Shown in pieces: positions 47,434 through 56,346 of a stretch of 64,000 bases of DNA. The stretch's first letter is position 1. Each line of letters starts with the position of its first letter. The DNA is from Sporosarcina ureae (lineage in GTDB: Bacteria; Bacillota; Bacilli; Bacillales_A; Planococcaceae): positions 496,001-560,000 of the forward strand of contig NZ_CP015207.1 in assembly GCF_002101375.1 (NCBI RefSeq). Direction: 5' to 3'. The notes beneath the pieces were generated by a model. That model had not been told where the DNA came from. It worked only from the letters and a program-made list of their open reading frames with translations, and ran no database searches. A program made the position numbers and the translations under genes.

Positions 47434-49008
47434 TTAGTTATAGTTTTCATTAACAGGAATATACCGTTCCCGAAGTTCTTTTTTTAATATTTTCCCTGTG
47501 GAAGTACGTGGTAGACTTTCAACTATGACGATTTCTGAAGGTACTTTAAAACTTGCAAGACGACCTTTGCAAAATTGGATCAATTCCTCTGCGGTTGGAT
47601 GCGCTTTTAATTCATCTAGCACTATCACAGCCATGATTTCTTCTCCCCATTCCAAACTAGGGATCCCAATAATGGCTACATCAGAAAGCGCAGAATGGGA
47701 TAATAACACATCTTCAATTTCTGCAGGAGATATATTTTCCCCGCCTCTAATAATCATGTCTGAACTTCTTCCACCTAAAAATAAATAGCCTTCTTCGTCG
47801 ATCCAACCAACATCTTCTGTATTTACCCAACCGTCAACAAGCGTTTCTTTCGTAGCTTCTTGACGCTTCCAATAACCTTTCATCGATCTCTCAGATCGAA
47901 CATAGACATTGCCGACGACATTCTCGCCAACAGGTTGTTTTTGATCATCTACCACCATGATATCTACTCCTGGTAAAGGTTTTCCTACAGAAGATAAGCG
48001 TTTAATTTTTTTCTCTCTTTCTTCTTTTGATCCTGTGAGCTTATGATCTTCAGGTCCTAATACAGAAACTGTGGAAGTTGTTTCTGTCATGCCGAACGCA
48101 TTGGCGAAATCAGTCGTTGTTGGAAAAGATTCAATTGCTTTTAAAATAACCGGCAGAGGCATTTGTGCAGCACCGTAAGAAAGACTTTCTAAGCTACTGA
48201 GATCTCTATTTCCAAATTCCGGATGATCTAAGACCTGTTTCATCATAGTAGGTACTAAAAATGCTTGCGTTGCTTTTTCTCGTTCGACAGCATACAGCCA
48301 TTTTCCAGCATCAAATTGGGGCATTAATATTAAGCGACGTCCAGTGTAAATTGAATTACAAATGCTCGTTGCTCCTGCCACATGATAGTTGGGAATGCAG
48401 ATGACCGAAGATCCCCGGTCACTACCGTCTGCTACTTCTGAATGATTCATAACATAAGTTGTCAGCTGCCCGTGTGTGAGCATGACACCTTTAGGTTTAC
48501 TAGTCGTTCCACTTGTATAAAGCAAGATTGCCAAATCAGTAGACTCTACATCTTCAAATCCTCCATAACCATCTACTACTTGTCGTTTCAATTCATCATA
48601 ATTTTTATGTCCTTCAGTGGTTCCTCTAATAGAAATAGTTTCCTGAATGCCGCTATTCTCTATCACCGGATTTATTAATGCACTGTAGCGACTTTCGAAA
48701 ATCAGAACCTTCACTCCTGCATCTTCGACCATGAAAGCCAGCTCTTCAGTTTTAGCCCGGTAATTGATCGGTACTATGACAGCACCTAGTTGGAACGCAG
48801 CATAAAACACTTCAATTACTTCTGGACAGTTAGTGGTGATTAGTCCGATTCTATCTCCCTTTGATATTCCAAGCGATGATAAGAAAGCGGCCGCACGACT
48901 AGATTGTTCAGTTAATTGACCATAAGTTAACCGCTCTTCGTCGAAAGTAATGATTTCTTGTTCAGATACTATACTTGAAGCGATTTCTAGTAATAAATAA
49001 GCATTCAT
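47434..49008 (-). CDS. AMP-forming acyl-CoA synthetase (CoA ligase)
   Basis: A 524-residue ANL superfamily enzyme that activates a carboxylic acid to its CoA thioester with ATP. The P-loop is LLYTSGTTSKPKG near residue 168, the A5 motif is NAFGMTETTS, A7/A8 is NTEDVGWIDEEGYLFLGGR, and the catalytic lysine is in PRTSTGKILKKEL. It is the first gene of the catabolic operon, so it probably activates the starting acid. GGGGGGAAG precedes the ATG. Confidence 0.94.
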   Translation of the reverse strand: MNAYLLLEIASSIVSEQEIITFDEERLTYGQLTEQSSRAAAFLSSLGISKGDRIGLITTNCPEVIEVFYAAFQLGAVIVPINYRAKTEELAFMVEDAGVKVLIFESRYSALINPVIENSGIQETISIRGTTEGHKNYDELKRQVVDGYGGFEDVESTDLAILLYTSGTTSKPKGVMLTHGQLTTYVMNHSEVADGSDRGSSVICIPNYHVAGATSICNSIYTGRRLILMPQFDAGKWLYAVEREKATQAFLVPTMMKQVLDHPEFGNRDLSSLESLSYGAAQMPLPVILKAIESFPTTTDFANAFGMTETTSTVSVLGPEDHKLTGSKEEREKKIKRLSSVGKPLPGVDIMVVDDQKQPVGENVVGNVYVRSERSMKGYWKRQEATKETLVDGWVNTEDVGWIDEEGYLFLGGRSSDMIIRGGENISPAEIEDVLLSHSALSDVAIIGIPSLEWGEEIMAVIVLDELKAHPTAEELIQFCKGRLASFKVPSEIVIVESLPRTSTGKILKKELRERYIPVNENYN

Positions 49009-49140
49009 TAGTACTTCCCCCCTTCTAGTTTTGTCATCGGAAATTGCTGTTCTTTTAAAAATTTAGCAATAGCTAGATTTACTATAAAGAAAGTCGTGTT
49101 AATAAGTACTGCTTTCTAAATTCTTCAAAATAACCATTGC

Positions 49141-49179
49141 ATTGCTTATATAGTAATATACAATTGCTTATATGGCAAT
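49141..49179 (-). promoter_or_regulatory. ligase operon promoter overlapped by two TetR-type operators
   Basis: Minus strand: TTGCCA (49173-49178), 17-nt spacer, TACTAT (49150-49155). Two operator-like sites lie on it: ATTGCTTATATAGTAAT (49141-49157) covers the -10 and ATTGCTTATATGGCAAT (49163-49179) covers the -35. The second matches ATTGC-N7-GCAAT exactly, and the same motif occurs upstream of the MFS gene. Confidence 0.7.
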
Positions 49180-49307
49180 ACTGAATTTTCCAAACTTTCA
49201 GAGTAGTGTTACCGAAAAGTCTATGAGCAGGCTGATTTGATTGATTGATTGATGGGTTTCTTAGGCTTGGTTTATGGGGTATAATTCAATTAGTGGAGGG
49301 ATTGCAT

Positions 49308-49925
49308 ATGCAAAAGAAAAAAGTAGACAGGCGAGTTGTGAGAACCAAAAAAGTTATGAAAGATTCCCTAATTTCACTTCTTAACGAAAAGGATCTATCC
49401 CTTATTACAATAACAGATATAGTAGATCGTTCCGATGTAAATCGTTCGACTTTTTATGCACATTTTCAAGATAAAGAAGACTTTATTGATTGTTTAATAG
49501 ACGAGTTGATTCAAGGATTGATTGATACTTTTCAACACACATCGGTTGAGGATAAAAACGTCGATAGTTTTCCATATCGCTTTACAATAGAAGCCATGTT
49601 CACTTATATATATATCAATTCTAATTACTTTAAAGTTTTACTTCTTACAACAAAAGTTCCCCGTTTTACGCCAGAGTTATATGCACGATTGTATAAATAC
49701 TCTTTGTCGCATATAAAAAAACTACCCGAAACTGAAACGAAATTAGATGTACATGTTGGCTTGTATGCCAATTATTTATCATCTACATTTATCAGTTTTG
49801 TTCATTATTGGTTAGTAGATCGAGAACAAAAATATTCTCCAGAATATATTTCAAACGAATTTATTAAAGTTATTATTTCAAATCCACTGGCTACTTATAT
49901 AAAAGAGAGTACTTCTGACTTATAG
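49308..49925 (+). CDS. TetR/AcrR family transcriptional regulator
   Basis: A 205-residue protein. The N-terminal helix-turn-helix spans residues about 8-55 (LITITDIVDRSDVNRSTFYAHFQDKEDF split across the recognition helix). The C-terminal ligand domain is divergent. It is divergent from the CoA ligase operon and upstream of an MFS gene, and the 17-bp operators occur at both promoters, so it is the likely repressor, relieved by a CoA thioester or substrate (inference). GGAGGGATTGC sets the ATG at 49308. A TATAAT lies at 49280-49285. Confidence 0.88.
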   Translation: MQKKKVDRRVVRTKKVMKDSLISLLNEKDLSLITITDIVDRSDVNRSTFYAHFQDKEDFIDCLIDELIQGLIDTFQHTSVEDKNVDSFPYRFTIEAMFTYIYINSNYFKVLLLTTKVPRFTPELYARLYKYSLSHIKKLPETETKLDVHVGLYANYLSSTFISFVHYWLVDREQKYSPEYISNEFIKVIISNPLATYIKESTSDL

Positions 49926-50050
49926 GTTTTCAGGTCGGATATTTCTTTTCTATTTCCAACACTGTTACAGTCATTCATCCTTTATAAAAAACTTTCCAGA
50001 CATATAAGAAGAATCTGTTGTATTTCCGCCATTTAAAGGAAAACTAGTGA

Positions 50051-50079
50051 TTGTGTTTCTAGTTTTCGCCCTCTATAAT
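50051..50079 (+). promoter_or_regulatory. candidate promoter of the MFS transporter gene
   Basis: TTGTGT at 50051-50056, a 17-nt spacer and TATAAT at 50074-50079. An 8-bp inverted repeat (AAAACTAG/CTAGTTTT, 50040-50066) overlaps its -35 side. The start codon lies 166 nt beyond, giving a long leader that contains the operator at 50107-50127. Confidence 0.55.
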
Positions 50080-50106
50080 TTATTAATATCCATTTTTCGA
50101 AAATAT

Positions 50107-50127
50107 CTATTGCGAATATCGCAATAG
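50107..50127. promoter_or_regulatory. 21-bp palindromic operator (ATTGC-N7-GCAAT) before the MFS gene
   Basis: CTATTGCGA-ATA-TCGCAATAG is a perfect 9-bp inverted repeat. Its core ATTGCGAATATCGCAAT (50109-50125) shares arms and spacing with the site at 49163-49179. It is about 28 nt downstream of the promoter -10, a roadblock position. Confidence 0.7.
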
Positions 50128-50245
50128 GAGAAAGGAATAGCGCTAGCAGTTAAACGAAATAATGAAAGCGTTTACAACACATGGATTATGTTTCTGTTTA
50201 TTGTTAGAACTACGCTTATACAAAAAAAATATTGGGGGAAGTAAA

Positions 50246-51847
50246 ATGGACGTAACTGTAACTAAAGCAAGTAAGACAACAAAAGAACAATGGATACAAT
50301 ATCTCGCATTAGTATTTAGTGCCTTTATTGCAGTTGAAGCTATGGCTTTCCAAGCACCTGCTGTACCTGTTATTTCTATGCATTTTCAAATCCCTTCTCA
50401 TTTAGCAGGCCTTATTGTTTTATCGTTTTATATTATGTCGGCTACCCTCTATCCAATAACGGGCAGGTTGGCAGATAAATATGGACGTAAAAAAGTACTA
50501 CTAATAGGCATGCTCATTTTCGCAATTTCTGAATTTGCTGCAGCGGTTAGCCCAACGTTTTCTTTTTTAATTGTAGCTAGAATGTTCCAAGGCGTTGGTG
50601 TAGCTTGTATTTTCCCGATCGTCATTGCATTTATCGGTGTAATCTTCCAAGAGGATAAACGGGGGATGGCATCTGGAGTTTTCAACTCTGTCCAAGCGAT
50701 TGGTGCTATGTTAGGCGCAGGACTTGCTGGGTTTTTAATCAAAGTTTATGGTTGGCCCGTCATTTATTGGGTTAGTGGCGGCTTAGCTACACTTGGTTTT
50801 ATTGTTATTTTAATCTTCGTTAAAGAGTCAAAAGGTGTTGTAACAGGTAAATTAGATTACTTAGGCAGTATGATGCTGTTTATTATTGCGGGGACTATTT
50901 TATCTGTCTCTACACTAGTTGGACAGTTTGGATTTACGTCTCCAATTACACTCATTACTTTAGGAGCGGGTCTGCTAACTATTTTCCTTCTCTGGATATA
51001 TAGCAACCGAATTGCAAACCCCATTATAGAATTATCTTTATTAAAGAAGAAAGCTTTTGCAATAATCATTTTGATTTATTTAATTTATACAGCTGCTATG
51101 CAATTGTTGCTATATTCAATGAGCTTCTTCCTCACTTTGCGTCCTGACGGTGATGTTGCTCATAGTGGATTATTTTTCATGTTCAACTCTGGTGCAGCAG
51201 TAATTGGTGGTTTAATTGTAGGTAAGTTGGCCGATAAATTGAACAACAAAAAGCTATTAATTGCTACTTTCACATTCCCATTAGTCGCAATGATTTTATT
51301 TACAAGAATCGATGCATTTACACCTATTTCTACAATCCTGTTGATAGCAGCGTTTTTCGGTATCGGTGCCGCGACGGCCATTATTATCAAATTCGCTTTA
51401 CAAAATATACCTTCTACAAAATATGGATCCGGTTCTGGGTTATTGGCTATTGTCCGGGATTTTGGAGCTCCACTTGGTTCCACAACAGGTATAGTAATGT
51501 TCTCTCATTTTAATAGCAATGCAAAAACCTCATCTTTAGTACAACAAGCAACAGATGCTGGCGTATCCCCAGAGTTAATGGGTGCAGTAGAACAGGCTGC
51601 CGTTACAAATGGCGCAACAATTAGTGAAGCCTTAGCTACTGAACTAACTACGTTAGGTATAAAATTTGAAGATCTAATATCAACAGCTCTCGGACAAGGA
51701 GCAACTGAAGCTGTTCAAAATCTATCATACACAGTGGCTGGTTTCTTCGTTGTAATTCTGTTACTAGTCATGATGATTCCACAGAAGAAAGAAACCGCCA
51801 CTGTGATTGCAGCTATTCCTCTTGATGAGAGTTTGAAAACAAATTAA
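50246..51847 (+). CDS. MFS transporter (DHA2-like, EmrB/QacA type)
   Basis: A 533-residue membrane protein with about 14 hydrophobic helices. The loop 2-3 signature is GRLADKYGRKKVLL near residue 78, and the second half repeats it as GKLADKLNNKKLL. The extended loop near residues 430-480 and 14 helices fit the DHA2 group. Next to the TetR gene and operator it probably imports the acid substrate or exports a toxic intermediate. GGGGGAAG sets the ATG at 50246, inside a longer frame. Confidence 0.9.
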   Translation: MDVTVTKASKTTKEQWIQYLALVFSAFIAVEAMAFQAPAVPVISMHFQIPSHLAGLIVLSFYIMSATLYPITGRLADKYGRKKVLLIGMLIFAISEFAAAVSPTFSFLIVARMFQGVGVACIFPIVIAFIGVIFQEDKRGMASGVFNSVQAIGAMLGAGLAGFLIKVYGWPVIYWVSGGLATLGFIVILIFVKESKGVVTGKLDYLGSMMLFIIAGTILSVSTLVGQFGFTSPITLITLGAGLLTIFLLWIYSNRIANPIIELSLLKKKAFAIIILIYLIYTAAMQLLLYSMSFFLTLRPDGDVAHSGLFFMFNSGAAVIGGLIVGKLADKLNNKKLLIATFTFPLVAMILFTRIDAFTPISTILLIAAFFGIGAATAIIIKFALQNIPSTKYGSGSGLLAIVRDFGAPLGSTTGIVMFSHFNSNAKTSSLVQQATDAGVSPELMGAVEQAAVTNGATISEALATELTTLGIKFEDLISTALGQGATEAVQNLSYTVAGFFVVILLLVMMIPQKKETATVIAAIPLDESLKTN

Positions 51848-51865
51848 TCTTATAATACACACTAA

Positions 51866-51916
51866 AAAACGAATGATTGTAAACGTTTCACTTCAACGTT
51901 TACAATCATTCGTTTT
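51866..51916. terminator. bidirectional terminator after the MFS gene
   Basis: Perfect 22-bp stem (AAAACGAATGATTGTAAACGTT and its complement) around a 7-nt loop, followed by TATTTT on the plus strand and preceded by A-rich sequence for the minus. It sits between the MFS gene and tRNA-Arg. Confidence 0.85.
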
Positions 51917-51947
51917 ATTTTAATTGAGTTCCGTTTTCACTCTGTTA

Positions 51948-52021
51948 CGTCCCAGAAGGGATTCGAACCCCCGACCTACGCCTTAGGAGGGCGTTGCTCT
52001 ATCCAGCTGAGCTACTAGGAC
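51948..52021 (-). tRNA. tRNA-Arg (anticodon CCT)
   Basis: A complete 74-nt cloverleaf: acceptor GTCCTAG/CTGGGAC, D arm GCTC...GAGC, anticodon loop CTCCTAA with anticodon CCT (reads AGG), variable AGGTC, T arm with TTCGAAT, discriminator G. The CCA tail is not encoded. An internally deleted copy of the same locus appears near 62690. Confidence 0.97.
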
Positions 52022-52082
52022 ATGATAGAAATGAGAAACACTTCGATCCATATGCTGATTCAAAGTGTTCTCATGCTTATGA

Positions 52083-52481
52083 TTAATCGTTAGCTGTACC
52101 ATCATAATCGTCATTAAACCATAATTGCTCTTCATCGTCAACATCGCCATTATAGTTGATCAAAATCTCTTCTCCAGCTTTAATATCTTTGTATGCAAAG
52201 AAATCAAATGTATGATGATCAAAATTAATATCATAGGTCGCATTTGGTTCATAGGAATGATTAAATAACATTCCGTAGCCAAGCAGGACAGCCGTATGGT
52301 TTTCTCCATATTCGAAAGCATAGTCAGCTAGAACGGTTTTTTCAATATGTTGATGTTGTTCATTTGGATAGGAAATCACTGGCGCCTCGTGTAACAGCTG
52401 CCCTTTTTTGATATCGCATTTCGCGAATACGCCCCTATTGAATTCCCCTTCGCCAATTGGAGAAAGTTTTACTTCTATCAC
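52083..52481 (-). CDS. SET domain-containing protein
   Basis: About 132 residues that are almost entirely a SET fold: NRGVFAKCDIKKGQLL at the N-terminus, MLFNHSYEPNATYDIN (NHS), and DIKAGEEILINYNGD with the catalytic Tyr. SET proteins are SAM-dependent lysine methyltransferases. It ends in a run of acidic residues. AGGTGA with 5-nt spacing supports the GTG at 52481. The target is unknown. Confidence 0.85.
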   Translation of the reverse strand: MIEVKLSPIGEGEFNRGVFAKCDIKKGQLLHEAPVISYPNEQHQHIEKTVLADYAFEYGENHTAVLLGYGMLFNHSYEPNATYDINFDHHTFDFFAYKDIKAGEEILINYNGDVDDEEQLWFNDDYDGTAND

Positions 52482-52596
52482 ATCTTTCACCTACTCGCCT
52501 GTAAATTATACTTGGCAAGTATACCATTAATTCAACCAAATTGCTGATTTCTTTTCTTAAACTAGAAGCTAAACTCTATCCTTCTGGGAATAGAGT

Positions 52597-53256
52597 TTAG
52601 CTTTCATTGTGTAACGAAAAGTCTTTATCCACTTCCTGCTTATCATAATCAAGAATCCAGTCAGTATATTGTTCATAGAGAAAGCGAATGGACTCCCTAT
52701 CAGACGCTATGATATCACACCCGCGATCGTCATATAGGTGATAAATAATATTCTTTGATTGATTAATAAAAAATATATCATAACCACTTCCAGAATTCTG
52801 TTTTAAAATTGTTGTGGGACTGTCGAAATCTTCGTAACAAATCGCTTTCAGCAATTGTTTATATCGAATATCCTGTCTCTTACAAGAAAGTGAAAAACGA
52901 TGCGTTACAAGCTTTTCTTCCTCATCACCATGGAAATTAGGAATCGTAGAAAATCGTAATGTATATAGCAATTGTTTTCGTTTTACATACTTGGAATAGA
53001 CATTCAACGGTTTTTTACGTAGAAAATGATTGGTTGTATGAACATCTGTGACTAGTATAATTTCATCTTCGTCTTCAAATACCGCTTCGAATAAAGTACT
53101 GGAGCGATGGAATGCTTGTTTTAAAAAATCTGGTTCATCAAATGCAATAGATGCTGAAATTTCAAAGCGTATAGCGCTTTTAGTTTCGTAAAATAGAGCA
53201 GGAGCCAGTTCAATCCCAGAGAAATTTTCCGCTAAATATAATTCTAAAGCTTTCAT
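52597..53256 (-). CDS. DUF3885 domain protein
   Basis: A 219-residue protein without signal or membrane segments. The C-terminal block YHLYDDRGCDIIASD, then LYEQYTDWILDYDKQEVDKDF is the DUF3885 signature found in Bacillus proteins linked to polymorphic toxin loci as immunity-like partners. No toxin gene is adjacent here. TGGAGAGTG precedes the ATG. It is followed by the SET gene and preceded by the carnitine acyltransferase homologue, all on the minus strand. Confidence 0.75.
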   Translation of the reverse strand: MKALELYLAENFSGIELAPALFYETKSAIRFEISASIAFDEPDFLKQAFHRSSTLFEAVFEDEDEIILVTDVHTTNHFLRKKPLNVYSKYVKRKQLLYTLRFSTIPNFHGDEEEKLVTHRFSLSCKRQDIRYKQLLKAICYEDFDSPTTILKQNSGSGYDIFFINQSKNIIYHLYDDRGCDIIASDRESIRFLYEQYTDWILDYDKQEVDKDFSLHNES

Positions 53257-53281
53257 TATTTCACTCTCCAGTATACATGCC

Positions 53282-55039
53282 TTACTTGACAGCTAATGCG
53301 ATATCTCTCAGTTCTTTCAGCGCTCCATCAAGATTTCTTGCAAGAAGCTTGGTATCCTCTTCATCACGGCTAAAACTGGAAAAGTTTACTATCAATCGAT
53401 TCTTCAATAAGACATAAAAAATTCCATAGCCATCTTCTACTACTGGTCCAAACACACAACTTTTGACTTGTGGATGTGTCATATTACTAGTGGAAATAAA
53501 ATCATGATGCATCTTTAAATAGCCGGGATCAGAAAATAGTGCAGGTGTTTTTTCAATCCCAAGTTCATCTCCAAACATGAAAAAAATTTGTTGTAATCCA
53601 AATAGATGTCTTTCCACACCAAACCCTTTTCGTGCTTTATTTAAACGAACGGAATGTGCAGTACTTGCATTTTGCATTAATCGATATACTAGCCGAGGTT
53701 CTAGTTGTTCCTCTACTATCGCTTTAGCCAATGTTAAGTTTTCCGTACATGAAGGACGTATGCATTCGGTTCTTCCTTCCTTGAAAGAACGCATCGACAC
53801 CGCTTCATATGTGCTGTGCATCGTAGAAAAAGTCCTATATTGGGCTACTTGTAGCGCCATATGGAAAAATGAATCCGGACTGAATCCAAGTTGTTTTATT
53901 TCATCGATACCAAACGCATCAAAGTTTTGTACTTGAATAAAATAATTTTGAATGGTTTTTTTATTTTCTATTTCCAAAGTACGGAGCTCTTCCAGTAACT
54001 CAGCCGAGAGTAGCCAGTCTAGCCTTTTCGCTTTTGGAAGCTCTTCTGTTTCCATGCTTTCCATATTAGTTGAAGTGAGCTGATCTTGTACATATTGTAT
54101 TACCGCAAAAATCGTAGTTCCATCCACTGCCGAATGCTCCACACAGTAACCTAGCTCACCCGCTTTAGTAATGACGATTTGCAATGTCTTATCAAAGTAT
54201 TTATTTTTGCCGCTCAGTAATAGATTTTGTATCGCTTCATCAGAATTTGCACTTTCTTTATCTATAGATAGTACAACTAGTGAATTCGCTATGCTTTGCA
54301 AACTTTCAGCATTGACTTTAGTTACTGAAAGTTGGCGATAAATATCCGCTGATTTATTTCTAATTGCAGTAGTGAATATCCCTACATTATTTCCTTTCAG
54401 TTCGTTTAATGAGAGGATCTCTTCAATTACATTAGATAATGCCTCACTGGAATAAATCATACCTCGTTGATTGGTTACAGGAATTGAGTAGATGTTGCCA
54501 TTAGTCAACAGGCTAATATGATTCTCTACTTTCGAATATTCCGCGACGTAATGTCTATCCCGGTGAACTTTAGGAATTCGAACTGATCGGAAGATGTTAG
54601 GGTATTGGCTCATGTCGAGCGGAATACCCCGAATTATTTCAGGTGCGGCTTTTTCATCCATGATCGAATGATAAAACTCCGCTACGAAGCGACTCACTTT
54701 GCCAGCTAACTCTGCTATTGTCAGTACTTGATACTGTTGATTGTCGAGTAAAATATTAAAATTACTGCTTGTATGTAACGGGTCGCGAGATGCCAGATAT
54801 ACATTATCCCAAAAAGGTTTTAGCCAACTGCCTGCAAAATCTTCTTGCCAAATCTGAAGCTTTTCTTGAAGTATTTGCGCTTCCCCGCTTTCTTCAAAAA
54901 ACTGTTGAATTATTTTCTTTGTCTCTTTGAATTCATCTTCACTAACTAATGCTTCAATCGCTTCTAGCAGTTTATGTTTTGTATCTACGAGCTTAGGAAT
55001 CGGTACTCGGGGTAAATGTTCTTGGAATTTGAATGTCAT
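53282..55039 (-). CDS. choline/carnitine O-acyltransferase family protein
   Basis: About 585 residues covering the whole carnitine acyltransferase fold. The catalytic histidine is His302 in YCVEHSAVDG (family EHxxxDG). The conserved STS motif is in HHDFISTSNM near residue 517, followed by FGPVVEDGYGIFYVLL, which is diagnostic of the family. Such enzymes move acyl groups between CoA and carnitine or choline and are mainly eukaryotic, so this is uncommon in bacteria. The ATG at 55039 has only a distant AAAGGGG upstream. Confidence 0.9.
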   Translation of the reverse strand: MTFKFQEHLPRVPIPKLVDTKHKLLEAIEALVSEDEFKETKKIIQQFFEESGEAQILQEKLQIWQEDFAGSWLKPFWDNVYLASRDPLHTSSNFNILLDNQQYQVLTIAELAGKVSRFVAEFYHSIMDEKAAPEIIRGIPLDMSQYPNIFRSVRIPKVHRDRHYVAEYSKVENHISLLTNGNIYSIPVTNQRGMIYSSEALSNVIEEILSLNELKGNNVGIFTTAIRNKSADIYRQLSVTKVNAESLQSIANSLVVLSIDKESANSDEAIQNLLLSGKNKYFDKTLQIVITKAGELGYCVEHSAVDGTTIFAVIQYVQDQLTSTNMESMETEELPKAKRLDWLLSAELLEELRTLEIENKKTIQNYFIQVQNFDAFGIDEIKQLGFSPDSFFHMALQVAQYRTFSTMHSTYEAVSMRSFKEGRTECIRPSCTENLTLAKAIVEEQLEPRLVYRLMQNASTAHSVRLNKARKGFGVERHLFGLQQIFFMFGDELGIEKTPALFSDPGYLKMHHDFISTSNMTHPQVKSCVFGPVVEDGYGIFYVLLKNRLIVNFSSFSRDEEDTKLLARNLDGALKELRDIALAVK

Positions 55040-55244
55040 CAATAGTAAGAGGAAACCCCTTTCGATTATATTGCCTACACTTTTTTACATAATATTAATA
55101 TTTTTATATTGGATGATATATAACTATACTATACAGAATATCACAAAAAAGAATCTCCCATCTTATTTAATGGAAGATTCTTATCTTAATCGAGAATTCG
55201 CTTACTTATAATGAACACCTAATCCACCGGGAAAAAACTAGACA

Positions 55245-56003
55245 TTATACTTCCAGTGCTCGTTTTTTCTTAATACTAATTAGAGCACCTATTACTACAA
55301 TGGCCACTAAAACTCCCCAGAAAATCAGTTTCCATTCAGTTGAATGTGGAAAATCAAGTGGTAAGAACCCTAATTTTTCATGTGCTAATGTAAGGACGGT
55401 CAACTTGACTCCTACCCATCCGACAATAACGAAAGCAGTTGTCTCTAATTGCGGATAATTAGCTAGCAACTGGACGAACTTATGAGCAGCGAATCGCATA
55501 ATGACGAGTCCGACTAACCCACCGGCCAACATGACGCTAAACTGACCTCCGTTAATTCCACCTATCACCATATCTCCTAATGGAGGCAATGTGATGGCCA
55601 ACGCCACTGCAGCAAGCATTGAATCCACCGCGAAAGCTATATCTGCTAATTCTACTTTTAATACGGTCATCCAAAAACCAGAACCCTTAGTCGCTTCCGG
55701 TTCAATGGAATGTTCTTTTACCTTTTTCTGATCGTAAATATGTTTGATTGCGATAAACAGTAAGTACGCCGCCCCGAGCGCTTGGATCTGCCATACATTC
55801 ACTAATAATGTGATCATGAAAAGCGCTGCGAATCGGAATACAAATGCTCCGATTAATCCATAGAACAAAGCTTTCTTTTGTTGCATTTTTGGCAAGTGTT
55901 TAACCATAACTGCCATAACTACTGCATTATCTGCAGCTAATAATCCTTCCAACACGACCAATACTAACAAAACCCATGCATACTCCAATAAAATTGCTTC
56001 CAT
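55245..56003 (-). CDS. TerC family integral membrane protein (YkoY-like manganese exporter)
   Basis: A 252-residue protein with seven or so transmembrane helices. TerC features are LEGLLAADNAVVMAVMVKHLP near residue 19 and DIAFAVDSMLAAVALAIT near 113, whose acidic residues bind metal in the membrane. B. subtilis TerC proteins of the YkoY type export manganese or metalate secreted enzymes. A yybP-ykoY riboswitch directly upstream supports a manganese function. GAGGAGGACG precedes the ATG. Confidence 0.93.
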   Translation of the reverse strand: MEAILLEYAWVLLVLVVLEGLLAADNAVVMAVMVKHLPKMQQKKALFYGLIGAFVFRFAALFMITLLVNVWQIQALGAAYLLFIAIKHIYDQKKVKEHSIEPEATKGSGFWMTVLKVELADIAFAVDSMLAAVALAITLPPLGDMVIGGINGGQFSVMLAGGLVGLVIMRFAAHKFVQLLANYPQLETTAFVIVGWVGVKLTVLTLAHEKLGFLPLDFPHSTEWKLIFWGVLVAIVVIGALISIKKKRALEV

Positions 56004-56031
56004 TCATCGTCCTCCTCAGATTTTTGCCAAC

Positions 56032-56165
56032 AAAAAAAGACCATTGCCTAATAAAAGGCAAAGGTCTCGCTAAGCAAAATTTTGCTATTACAACCGATGG
56101 TATTAAACCATGTACTGACGATTGCAAAATAGGTTTCCCTATAGCTACTCCCCTTTGACAAAAAG
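56032..56165 (-). promoter_or_regulatory. yybP-ykoY manganese riboswitch with terminator
   Basis: The leader of terC has the conserved elements on the minus strand: CAAAGGGGAGTAGC at the 5' end, CGTCAGTACATGG, ACCATCGGTTGTAATAGC and CGAGACCTTTGCC at the 3' end. The last also forms an intrinsic terminator (AGACCTTTGCCT / AGGCAATGGTCT and T7, 56032-56067). Bound Mn2+ should favour P1 and so prevent the terminator, switching the exporter on. Confidence 0.92.
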
Positions 56166-56346
56166 TCAAAGTCTATTAAGTTGTACTTGTAGTTTAGCAC
56201 GTGAATAGTCAATTGGAAAGTAATATACCACTTAACGAAAATAAACAATCATTTTTTCTATATAACATGAAAGCTAATAGGTAGATTATGTAAAGGAATA
56301 TCAGGTATCATATAAATACAATATAAAAAGTGAGGTTACATACTAT

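Noticed and set aside
49241..49256. Tandem TTGA/GATT repeats before the TetR gene
   Set aside because: Only a few short units; no dyad symmetry and no link to the 17-bp operators.
56048..56248. Minus-strand ORF across the terC leader
   Set aside because: It overlaps the yybP-ykoY riboswitch and has no ribosome binding site.
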